Part shown: positions 1 through 6,102 of the stretch, one piece after another | Layout: each line of letters opens with the position of its first letter | Position numbering within the stretch: the first letter of the stretch is position 1 | Source of the DNA: Bacillota bacterium | GTDB lineage: Bacteria; Bacillota; Desulfotomaculia; Desulfotomaculales; Desulfallaceae | NCBI GenBank assembly: GCA_009781965.1 | Contig: WQUS01000328.1 | Location: forward strand, 1-9,305 | DNA: 9,305 nucleotides | Direction of reading: 5' to 3' | Program-made: the position numbers and the translations under genes | Notes under the pieces: model-generated | The model's input: the letters and a program-made list of their open reading frames with translations, nothing else | Database searches by the model: none | What the model was told of the DNA's origin: nothing

Positions 1-287
1 CCGCAGTAAACAAAAACGTCCGCCCTTTGTAAAACAATGATGTCCTTGGGCGACGGTTCCCAATCATGCGGTTCGGCGCCCGGCGGTACCAGACAGGAGA
101 CTTCCGCTTTATCGCCGCCGATGTGCTTAGCAAAATCATACACCGGATATATTGAAGCGACAACTTTTAATTTGCCGCTTGGCGCCGCCCCGTTCCCATC
201 CCCTGTCTTGGCGCCGCCAAAGGAACAGCCTGTCAGGAGCAGGCCGCATAAAACAATCAGCCCGACAACCCCGGATAGTCTTGGCAA
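1..287 (-). CDS. znuA: ZnuA-type metal ABC transporter substrate-binding lipoprotein (partial, N-terminus)
   Basis: This is the extracytoplasmic binding protein of a zinc/manganese-type ABC importer (cluster A-I family). Only the first 95 codons are present; the gene leaves the window at base 1. I read it from a TTG start at 287-285, with GGAGG (300-296) 8 nt upstream. The translation begins MPRLSGVVGLIVLCGLLLTG and continues into a lipobox L18-T19-G20-C21, so the mature protein should be a lipid-anchored Cys21 lipoprotein. A short Gly/Ala linker leads to KLKVVASIYPVYDFAKHIGG, the typical first beta strand and helix of the family. It is followed by PPGAEPHDWEPSPKDI, in which the His is the usual first metal ligand. 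The metal cannot be decided, because the other ligands and any His-rich loop lie outside the window. The partner permease and ATPase genes would be expected to the left. A possible promoter overlaps the palindrome at 392-409. Confidence 0.85.
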   Translation of the reverse strand, partial: MPRLSGVVGLIVLCGLLLTGCSFGGAKTGDGNGAAPSGKLKVVASIYPVYDFAKHIGGDKAEVSCLVPPGAEPHDWEPSPKDIIVLQRADVFVYC

Positions 288-391
288 AAAACTTCCCTCC
301 TCAATCAGATAAGCTGTTTACCAATTCTCCTTGCGGACAATTGATCCTCTTTGGGAGTAATTTTAAATTTGAGTTATTTTTATTTGTATGA

Positions 392-409
392 TACACTACC
401 AATAGTGTA
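392..409. promoter_or_regulatory. Palindromic operator candidate TACACTA-CCAA-TAGTGTA
   Basis: This is a perfect inverted repeat with 7-bp arms and a 4-nt centre. The first 13 bases (392-404) recur exactly at 8508-8520, in front of the methyltransferase operon. The reverse complement of 403-414 (ATCATTACACTA) equals 8503-8514. On the minus strand, TATTGGTAGTGTA is followed 9 nt later by TAAAAA (382-377), a plausible -10 for the ZnuA-like gene; the same arrangement occurs at the other site. It also lies roughly 100 bp upstream of the expected start from the sigma-54 promoter, so it could instead be an activator site for the MFS gene. It does not match the Zur or Fur boxes I know. ACAC...GTGT recalls NrdR boxes, but the centre differs. 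Confidence 0.5.
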
Positions 410-481
410 ATGATTCTGATATTTCATTCATTTTAACCCCTACTTAACCCTGGTTCTTTTCTTTGGCTATAACGAGTGCCC

Positions 482-496
482 TGGCATGATATTTGC
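482..496 (+). promoter_or_regulatory. Sigma-54 (-24/-12) promoter of the MFS gene
   Basis: TGGCATGATATTTGC matches the sigma-54 consensus TGGCAC-N5-TTGC at every position except C to T at the sixth. The GG (483-484) and GC (495-496) are separated by the required 10 bp. Transcription would begin near 507, leaving a leader of about 85 nt before the MFS start. No good sigma-A promoter is seen nearby; TATAAC at 468-473 lacks a -35. If real, expression needs an enhancer-binding activator whose gene is not in this window. Confidence 0.6.
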
Positions 497-592
497 GTAT
501 TAAAGAATCAAAGAAACAATCGAAATATTAAGTAAATTAAAGTCAAAGGAGGGTAGTTTGTTCCAAAATAAATATTAAGGGGGAATCAGCTT

Positions 593-1882
593 ATGGATCC
601 GGTGCAGCAAGAAAAAATGCAGACCAGTCCGAGCAGCGGTTTGCATTACGGCTGGATAATCTTTATCGTTGGTTTTCTGGTAGAAGGCGGCGCCCTCGGC
701 CTGGCCCGGTTCGGCTACAGCATGATCCTGCCCGGCATGCTGGCGGACCCGCATCTTCATCTTAGTCCCGCGCAAACCGGCCTCATTGCCTCGGCTAACA
801 TGATTGGCTATACAATCAGCGCTCTGGTCGCCGGGTTTCTGGCCAGCCGTTACGGCCCCAAGGTTATCATCATCATTGGTCTGGTGTGGGTGGCTTTGAC
901 CATGGCTGCCACCGGCTTGGCTACCGGTGCCTCTACCGTTGCTTTGGCCAGATTTCTTACCGGCTTGGGTAGCGCAGCCGCTCACATATCCGGGATGGGG
1001 CTGCTTGTAGCTTGGTTCAGCACCCGCCGCCGCGGTATGGCTACTGGTTTTTTTGTCGGCGGTACTGGCTTGGGCCTGTTCTTAAACGGCTGGACAGTAC
1101 CTTTAATCAACGGCATTTATCTGGATGTTGGCTGGCGTTACAACTGGTATCTGCTGGGCCTTATTGCGGCGGCGGTAGCCATACTGGCTGCCGTGCTATT
1201 GCGTAACAGCCCGGCCGAGAAGAACCTGCTCCCCATCGGTGAAGTGCCAGGCGCCCAGACGCCGGCTAAACCGGCCAACGGAGGCAAGCAAAAGTCCGAA
1301 TCTGTTAGCATCGGCAATATTATAAAAATTAAAGGGGTACCGATGCTGACCATTATGTATTTTTGTTTTGGTTTTTCTTATATCATCGTCAGCACTTACA
1401 TGGTCACCTTTCTGGTGCAGGAAGCACACTGCTCTCAGGCCTTGGCCGGGCATATCTGGTCCATTGTCGGCCTTATCAGTATCATCAGCGGGTTGATCTG
1501 GGGCATGATTTCAGACCGGTTTGGACGCCGCAACATCCTGGCGACTGTATTTTTGCTCCAGGCTGTTTGTTACCTGCTGCTGCAAGCCCGCTTTACCGAC
1601 GGCTTTCTGCTTTGGCTGGCGCCAATGATGTTTGGGCTGGTCGCCTGGAGTATTCCCGGAATGGTGGCCGCTACCTGCGGGGATATCAGCGATCCCAAAC
1701 GGGCGCCGGCGGTATTGGGGTTTGCCACCTTTATCTACTCGATTGGGCAGGTATTGGGACCGACTACTGCCGGATACATCAAAGCCGCTACCGGTTCCTT
1801 CGGCTGGGCTTTCCTGCTGGCCGCAGGGCTGGCCGTACTGGGCGCTATATTCGCCAGCCGCATCATGATGCCGCGGAATTGA
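593..1882 (+). CDS. MFS permease, YbfB/YjiJ-like or organic-acid type
   Basis: This is a 429-residue integral membrane transporter of the major facilitator superfamily, about the usual length for 12 helices. TM1 (about 20-46) ends in ALGLARFGYSMILPGML, resembling the Arg-Phe-Gly-Tyr region of YbfB/YjiJ-like permeases. A motif-A-like loop between TM2 and TM3 reads GFLASRYGPK (81-90), and its second-half counterpart GMISDRFGRR is at 304-313. A hydrophilic central loop (about 203-248) separates the two six-helix halves. The start at 593 is supported by AAGGGGG (577-583). The stop (1880-1882) is followed by a terminator. The gene appears monocistronic, with a sigma-54-type promoter upstream. The substrate cannot be read from the sequence. 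The convergent aryl-acid CoA ligase makes an aromatic or other carboxylic acid a reasonable guess, but nothing more. Confidence 0.88.
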   Translation: MDPVQQEKMQTSPSSGLHYGWIIFIVGFLVEGGALGLARFGYSMILPGMLADPHLHLSPAQTGLIASANMIGYTISALVAGFLASRYGPKVIIIIGLVWVALTMAATGLATGASTVALARFLTGLGSAAAHISGMGLLVAWFSTRRRGMATGFFVGGTGLGLFLNGWTVPLINGIYLDVGWRYNWYLLGLIAAAVAILAAVLLRNSPAEKNLLPIGEVPGAQTPAKPANGGKQKSESVSIGNIIKIKGVPMLTIMYFCFGFSYIIVSTYMVTFLVQEAHCSQALAGHIWSIVGLISIISGLIWGMISDRFGRRNILATVFLLQAVCYLLLQARFTDGFLLWLAPMMFGLVAWSIPGMVAATCGDISDPKRAPAVLGFATFIYSIGQVLGPTTAGYIKAATGSFGWAFLLAAGLAVLGAIFASRIMMPRN

Positions 1883-1933
1883 TTGACAAGTACTGTCATT
1901 ATCCTCATTAATTAAATTTTAAATTAACGAAAG

Positions 1934-1968
1934 AAAAAACCACCCTGATTGACATCGGGTGGTTTTTT
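1934..1968. terminator. Bidirectional rho-independent terminator between MFS gene and paaK
   Basis: AAAAAACCACCC (1934-1945) and GGGTGGTTTTTT (1957-1968) form a perfect 12-bp stem. GAT/ATC adds three inner pairs around a TGAC loop with one bulged T. The A and T tracts at the ends give U-runs in both directions, so it can end both convergent transcripts. Confidence 0.92.
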
Positions 1969-1994
1969 CTGCAATAATTAACTGCAATAATTAA
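1969..1994. repeat. 13-bp tandem duplication across the paaK stop
   Basis: CTGCAATAATTAA is present twice, head to tail and without mismatch (1969-1981 and 1982-1994). The paaK stop codon (1991-1993, minus) lies inside the second unit, so the first unit is a spare copy of the gene's end placed between the stop and the terminator. Confidence 0.9.
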
Positions 1995-3331
1995 ATCTGA
2001 TTTGCTTCCCTGCGTTTATCAATATACCGCTTGGCCTTGCCTTCGCTGCGCTGGATGCTCCGGGGCGGCATAATGGTTATCTTGCTGGAAATATAAAGCG
2101 TCTGCTGCATTTCGCGATGCAGTTTGTCAATATATTGCTCAAGATTTTCCTGCCCCTGATTATAAAATTCCTCGGTAGCTGCTTCCACCTGGATTTCCAG
2201 CTTGTCCCGGTTGTTGACCCGCTCCACAATCAGCAGGTATTGGGGCGCCAGTTCACTATGGCGCAACAGCACACCTTCCACCTGGGACGGAAATACGTTG
2301 ACGCCTTTGATAATCAACATGTCGTCAGTCCGGCCAGCCAGCCGGTCATGGCGGACCGTGGTGCGGCCGCACAGGCAGGGCTCGGTAAAGAACCTGGTCA
2401 GATCCCTGGTCCGATATCTAATTAACGGCATGGCCTCCTTGGTGAGAGTAGTAATCACAAAGTCGCCCCGTTGGCCGGGCTGTACCGGCTCCCCCGTATC
2501 CGGATCAACAATCTCCGCCAAAAAATGATCCTCCTGGATATGCAGACCCTCATGATAGGCGCAATTAATGGCGATACCGGGACCGATTATTTCACCGATA
2601 CCGTAAGTTTCATAGACTTCCAAATTAAATTCTTCTTCAATGTGTTGGTGCATTTCCTTAGTGGACGGCTCGGCGCCAAACAAGCCCACCCTCAGTTTGA
2701 GGTCGGTCTTCATATTTACGCCCATTTGGGCCGCTGTTTCCGCCAGTACCATCGCATAGGAAGGAGTGGCCGTTAATACGGTGGCTCCGAAATCTTTCAT
2801 CAGCATAATTTGGCGGTTATTTACCCCCCCGGACATAGGCACCACGGTTGCCCCAATCTTTCTGGCCCCCATATCATGACCCAAACCGCCGGTAAACAGT
2901 CCGTAGCCAAAAGCATTGTGCACAATGTCACGGGAAGTGACACCGGCGGTGACAAAGCTCCTGGCCATTAATTCAACCCACATCTCCATATCATTGCGGG
3001 TGTAACCGGCAGTCACCGGTTTGCCGGTGGTGCCGCTGGAACAGTGGATTCTGATAATGTCTTTCATCGGTACGGTAAAAAGCCCGAAGGGATAATTATC
3101 CCGCAGATCGTCTTTAACGGTGAAGGGCAGCCGGCGTAAATCATCCAGGGTTTTAATATCTTCCGGCTTGACGCCATGTTCGTTAAATTTTCTTCTGTAA
3201 AAAGGCGATTGAATATAAACCCTTTCCACCAAATCTTTTAAGCGCTGCAGCTGGAGTTTCTTAAGATCTTCAACCGGCATACATTCTATCTTCGGATCAC
3301 GAATTAAGGTATGGCTGGGTTTGTTGACCAT
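1991..3331 (-). CDS. paaK: Phenylacetate-CoA ligase family enzyme (AMP-forming)
   Basis: This is a 446-residue cytoplasmic adenylate-forming ligase that activates an aryl or arylacetic acid to its CoA thioester through an acyl-AMP. The length is typical of PaaK. Visible motifs are the nucleotide-binding loop SSGTTGKP (98-105), YETYGIGEIIGPG (240-252), RYRTRD (305-310, with the ribose-contacting Asp), the hinge and C-terminal domain GRTDDMLIIKGVNVFPSQVE (333-352), and the C-terminal SEGKAKR (429-435) with the expected catalytic Lys432. A Cys pair in EPCLCGR (317-323) is typical of the family. The ATG at 3331-3329 follows AAGGAGGG with good spacing. The gene appears monocistronic, between a long upstream gap and a terminator. 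Without paa or iorAB neighbours, the physiological acid (phenylacetate, indoleacetate, benzoate-like) is unknown, so the symbol denotes the family. Confidence 0.9.
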   Translation of the reverse strand: MVNKPSHTLIRDPKIECMPVEDLKKLQLQRLKDLVERVYIQSPFYRRKFNEHGVKPEDIKTLDDLRRLPFTVKDDLRDNYPFGLFTVPMKDIIRIHCSSGTTGKPVTAGYTRNDMEMWVELMARSFVTAGVTSRDIVHNAFGYGLFTGGLGHDMGARKIGATVVPMSGGVNNRQIMLMKDFGATVLTATPSYAMVLAETAAQMGVNMKTDLKLRVGLFGAEPSTKEMHQHIEEEFNLEVYETYGIGEIIGPGIAINCAYHEGLHIQEDHFLAEIVDPDTGEPVQPGQRGDFVITTLTKEAMPLIRYRTRDLTRFFTEPCLCGRTTVRHDRLAGRTDDMLIIKGVNVFPSQVEGVLLRHSELAPQYLLIVERVNNRDKLEIQVEAATEEFYNQGQENLEQYIDKLHREMQQTLYISSKITIMPPRSIQRSEGKAKRYIDKRREANQI

Positions 3332-3786
3332 TTGCTTGAACCCTCCTTTTTAAATCACCCGGGCAATTGTTCTCCGCCATTGCCTGATTTGTGGCCATTG
3401 TGGCAGATTAATTTTGCCAAATAAATAAATCTTTCTGCAGGTTTGAATTTTCTGATAGACAATGCCAAAATAATAGACCGTTTAAAAAATGCCTCTTGAT
3501 TCTATAGTCAGCCGTTTTTTACCACTCCCCTTTTTGTTTGTAAAAATTGCTTATTTAAACCGCTCGTCCAACGTTACTACTGTTAATACCTTATGGTATT
3601 CAAAAAACATGCCAACCCTAAATTGACCAATTGGGAGTGATATTTCTGAATCATCTGATTTTTAGATGCCAAATTTGACATCGCCACCAAACTTATACTA
3701 AAAAAACGTCTTAATGCAAGGTCTTTCTGCATGTCAATTATGACATTCAAATTTAGCACACTAAATCGGCGTCGCTATCGGTACGA
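3332..3786. other. AT-rich gene-free gap between cobS and paaK
   Basis: I see no ORF with coding character in this 455-bp region. It should hold the paaK promoter and the 3' end of the cobS transcript. It contains the paaK Shine-Dalgarno (3341-3348), four copies of TTGGCA on the minus strand (3415-3420, 3463-3468, 3610-3615, 3667-3672), and an inverted repeat TGGCA-N9-TGCCA (3401-3419). It also contains AATACC-TTAT-GGTATT (3585-3600) and a run of three adjacent inverted repeats (3714-3766) just after cobS. A weak sigma-54-like sequence on the minus strand (3614-3600, TGGCATGTTTTTTGA) has GA instead of the invariant GC at -12. Confidence 0.6.
3699..3766 (-). terminator. Cluster of three short hairpins plus T-tract after cobS (possible terminator)
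   Basis: In the direction of cobS transcription come ATTTAG-N4-CTAAAT (3766-3751), ATGTCA-N4-TGACAT (3746-3731) and ATGCA-N9-TGCAT (3732-3714). Seven T residues follow (3706-3700). The last stem has only 5 bp and lies 7 nt from the T-tract, so this is a poor classical terminator. It may act as a weak terminator or as a 3' stability element. Confidence 0.3.
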
Positions 3787-4548
3787 TTAATGATGCACAT
3801 TTGAAATTAAAGACGGCAGCACAACCAATACCGCCAGCGTCAATATTTCCACCACTTCGCCGGCCGCCCCCAGCGTGTCCCCGGTAACGCCGCCCAGCCT
3901 GCCTTTAATGAACCGGTGCAGCAAAAAAGCGGCAACCAACGCCACCACCAAAAGAATCAGCCCGGGTACCCTTAAAAACCCTAGCGTCACTCCCAAAGCC
4001 ACGACGGAATTGTACAGCAGCTCCCGCCAGCCCACGTAAACGGTAAAGGAACCGGTACCGCCACTGTTTCGCGCATAGGGATAGCGGGCGGATCCATAGA
4101 CAAGCACCCAGCGTCCCAGGGTCGGCGCCAGGAGCAGCGCCGTTATCTGCATAGCCGGCTCCATCTCCCCCAGCAAAACCAGCCGCAGCAAAAGATCCAG
4201 CACGCCGGCCATCAACCCGTGGGAACCAACCCGGCTGTCTTTCATGATCTCCAGCATCCGTTCCCGGGACCGGCCGCTGAAAATACCGTCTGCGGTATCC
4301 ATCAACCCGTCGCCGTGCAAATTACCCGTCACAAAGATCACAAATATAATCGCGCCCAGATTAGCCGGCGTGGCTGAAAAAACCAGGCCAAGCAAATAAC
4401 GGACCCCGGCGGCCCCGCCGCCAATCAATAAGCCAATCAAAGAATAGTAAGCCATGGAGCGCGCCATCGTCCGATCATCCACCACACCGGAGACGGTGAC
4501 GGGAAGCCTGGTTAAAAACTGCAAGGCCAATAAAAATTCCGTCCACAC
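3787..4548 (-). CDS. cobS: Adenosylcobinamide-GDP ribazoletransferase (cobalamin synthase)
   Basis: CobS is the membrane enzyme of the last assembly steps of vitamin B12. It joins adenosylcobinamide-GDP with alpha-ribazole or its phosphate. With the GTG start at 4548 the protein has 253 residues, matching the family (about 250). It begins MWTEFLLALQFLTRLPV, the usual N-terminus. The signature HGDGLMDTADG (78-88) followed by MKDSRVGSHG (102-111) carries the acidic metal-binding residues. GRLGGVTGDTLGA (216-228) is the second conserved block. Several hydrophobic helices fit a polytopic protein. An upstream in-frame TTG at 4605 would put the start inside the loop of a terminator hairpin and add 19 unlikely residues, so I reject it; GTG at 4557 remains possible. 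The Shine-Dalgarno is weak (GAGAG). No other cobalamin gene and no cobalamin riboswitch is visible here. Confidence 0.92.
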   Translation of the reverse strand: MWTEFLLALQFLTRLPVTVSGVVDDRTMARSMAYYSLIGLLIGGGAAGVRYLLGLVFSATPANLGAIIFVIFVTGNLHGDGLMDTADGIFSGRSRERMLEIMKDSRVGSHGLMAGVLDLLLRLVLLGEMEPAMQITALLLAPTLGRWVLVYGSARYPYARNSGGTGSFTVYVGWRELLYNSVVALGVTLGFLRVPGLILLVVALVAAFLLHRFIKGRLGGVTGDTLGAAGEVVEILTLAVLVVLPSLISNVHH

Positions 4549-4586
4549 AACAATCACACTCTCGTCATTAATAAAAAAATAAATGC

Positions 4587-4621
4587 AAAAAATCCGCAAC
4601 CCCAACTAGTGCGGATTTTTT
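4587..4621. terminator. Perfect 12-bp-stem terminator hairpin between cfa and cobS
   Basis: AAAAAATCCGCA (4587-4598) pairs perfectly with TGCGGATTTTTT (4610-4621) across an 11-nt loop. With T-tracts on both strands it would terminate the cfa transcript. It lies only about 39 nt before the cobS start, leaving little room for a separate cobS promoter after it. Confidence 0.85.
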
Positions 4622-4653
4622 GTTACTGTTCAGTATTCCTTTATTTTATCCCG

Positions 4654-5838
4654 TCAACGATAAATATGTTCCATGGTCAGCGGCCAGTTGTTGTTCAATC
4701 CCTTGGAAAACAACAGCTGATAGATGTTCAAACCGGAGACTCGGAAAGATGAGGCGCAACTGCGCAGATACAGCTCCCACATGCGGACGAACCGGCGGCC
4801 ATATTTTTGTTCCACCGTATCAACATGCCGCAAAAAGTTTTCATACCAGCGATCCAGAGTCATGGCGTAATGCAGACGCAAACTTTCCGCGTGCAGCAGG
4901 TGAAAATCATACTCGGGCAACAGCCAAACCGTTTCCCGCAAAGACGGGATATAACCGCCCGGGAAAATGTATTGTTCGATCCAGGAATCAACTGGTTTTT
5001 CCCACATCCCGGTAATGGTGTGCAGCATGGAAACGCCGCCGGGAACGAGCAGCTTTTTGACCCGGTCCATGTACACGGGCAGATTGTCCTTCCCGACATG
5101 TTCGAACATACCCACGCTGACAATTTTGTCGAACTGGTATTCCTGCTCATCCAGGTCCTGATAATTAACCAGCTTGACGTCTACTTGTTTTTCCAGATTC
5201 AATTTCTTGACGCGCTCTTTGGTGGCCCGGTATTGTTCCTCGCTTAAGGTGATGCCCAACGCTTGGGCGCCGTACTCCTGAGCCGCCTTAATAATCAGCC
5301 AGCCCCAGCCGCTGCCGATATCCAACAGACGTTCCCCGGGCCGCAGTTGAATTTTCTTCAAGATGTGATCGATTTTTTGCAATTGGGCCTGATATAATGA
5401 ATCACCAATTGTTTTAAAATAAGCGCAGGAGTAGCTCATAGTTTCATCCAACCACAGCGAAAAAAATTCGTTGCCCAGATCATAGTGATGCTGAATGTTG
5501 CTTTTTTGTTTCAGTTTAGCCGCGGCGCCGCTTAATGCTTTAACAACCGCAGCCGCCTTGCCGGCCAGGCCGCAGAAGGCGCCGTCCTTGTTTAATTCCA
5601 CCGCCTTGAATATAACATCCAGATCCCCTTCAAAATCAACAATTTCATCCATGTACGCTTCACCGAAAGAGAGTACCGGATCTTCCAGATTAAAGGTCAG
5701 CGGCAATGGCTTTTTAAAAATCACCTTAACCGCGGGCTGCTCATCACCATAATTCGCTTGTTCCCCGTCCCAGTAGACCACTGCGAAACTAACGCTCTTA
5801 ACACTTGCAAAAAATGATTTCAGCAGCTGCTTGCGCAT
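4654..5838 (-). CDS. cfa: Cyclopropane-fatty-acyl-phospholipid synthase
   Basis: This enzyme adds a methylene group from S-adenosylmethionine to the double bond of unsaturated fatty acyl chains in membrane phospholipids; it is a cytoplasmic, membrane-associated protein. At 394 residues it is of typical length. An N-terminal domain (about 1-110) leads to IQHHYDLGNEFF (115-126), then the SAM-binding motif LLDIGSGWGW (171-180) and ITLSEEQ (196-202). Residues expected at the active site from E. coli Cfa (Cys139, Glu239, His266, Tyr317) are visible as Cys138 in MSYSCAYF, Glu246 in MFEHVG, His273 in LHTITG and Tyr324 in LHYAMTL. The ATG at 5838 has GGAGG (5852-5848) 9 nt before it; an ATG 5 nt further upstream is out of frame. 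A strong sigma-A promoter lies just upstream, and a terminator follows. Confidence 0.95.
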   Translation of the reverse strand: MRKQLLKSFFASVKSVSFAVVYWDGEQANYGDEQPAVKVIFKKPLPLTFNLEDPVLSFGEAYMDEIVDFEGDLDVIFKAVELNKDGAFCGLAGKAAAVVKALSGAAAKLKQKSNIQHHYDLGNEFFSLWLDETMSYSCAYFKTIGDSLYQAQLQKIDHILKKIQLRPGERLLDIGSGWGWLIIKAAQEYGAQALGITLSEEQYRATKERVKKLNLEKQVDVKLVNYQDLDEQEYQFDKIVSVGMFEHVGKDNLPVYMDRVKKLLVPGGVSMLHTITGMWEKPVDSWIEQYIFPGGYIPSLRETVWLLPEYDFHLLHAESLRLHYAMTLDRWYENFLRHVDTVEQKYGRRFVRMWELYLRSCASSFRVSGLNIYQLLFSKGLNNNWPLTMEHIYR

Positions 5839-5881
5839 CCATGCTCGCCTCCGTCAGGCAGAATCAACAGTACTTGTTTAT

Positions 5882-5911
5882 ATCATATTGCGCCGTATAT
5901 ATTTATGTCAA
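5882..5911 (-). promoter_or_regulatory. Sigma-A promoter of cfa
   Basis: On the minus strand a perfect -35 TTGACA (5911-5906) is followed after 18 bp by TATGAT (5887-5882), giving a start near 5875 and a leader of about 37 nt. Immediately upstream of the -35 is a small palindrome, GGCAA-TTT-TTGCC (5916-5928), which could be a regulator site. Confidence 0.85.
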
Positions 5912-5979
5912 GTAAGGCAATTTTTGCCGCCGTCATTTGTTACTGGTCAGACTCTGTGTTTGTTAGTACCCGTAGCCCA

Positions 5980-6034
5980 GGCCCGTAAAGTTATTAACCG
6001 TAAGCGATTTCTCGAAGAGTATGAGCGCACGGTT
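5980..6034 (+). repeat. Repeat unit copy A: left arm and loop, right arm lost
   Basis: The left arm (5980-6001) is identical to the arm of copy C. The 27-nt loop (6002-6028, AAGCGATTTCTC...GAGCGC) is also identical to copy C. The right arm breaks off after ACGGTT (6029-6034), where the GAGGTTC array follows. This copy therefore cannot form the long hairpin. Confidence 0.85.
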
Positions 6035-6039
6035 TACTC

Positions 6040-6070
6040 GAGGTTCGAAGTTCGAGGTTCGAGGTTCGAG
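6040..6070. repeat. 7-bp tandem array (GAGGTTC, about 4.4 units)
   Basis: Units GAGGTTC, GAAGTTC, GAGGTTC, GAGGTTC and a final GAG lie between repeat copies A and B. The array replaces the missing right arm of copy A. Confidence 0.9.
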
Positions 6071-6102
6071 ACTATGCGGTGTTTGTTGATACCCATAGCC
6101 CA

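Larger units (their letters stand above)
288..592. promoter_or_regulatory. Divergent control region between the ZnuA-like gene and the MFS gene
   Basis: This 305-bp region between two divergent genes holds no convincing protein gene. It contains the Shine-Dalgarno of the left gene (296-300, minus), a perfect 7-bp-arm palindrome (392-409), a T-rich stretch (421-464), a sigma-54-type promoter (482-496, plus) and two Shine-Dalgarno-like sequences on the plus strand (545-553 and 577-583). The second of these serves the MFS start at 593. The first precedes a possible six-codon leader ORF. Confidence 0.7.

Noticed and set aside
392..420. Zur or Fur box near the ZnuA-like gene
   Set aside because: AATGATTCTGATATT has some resemblance, but the symmetric 7-1-7 pattern is not kept; the clear symmetry belongs to the TACACTA palindrome.
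575..985. 136-codon frame on the minus strand opposite the MFS gene
   Set aside because: It is antisense to a well-supported membrane protein gene, is low in hydrophobic structure and has no recognised domain; it is a shadow of the GC-rich coding frame.
3676..3700. TTGACA at 3676-3681 with TATACT downstream on the plus strand as a promoter
   Set aside because: The spacing is only 13 bp (15 to TACTAA), and no gene or stable RNA follows on that strand.
4549..4653. Cobalamin riboswitch before cobS
   Set aside because: Only about 105 nt separate cfa and cobS, most of it a simple terminator hairpin; no B12-box-like sequence is seen.
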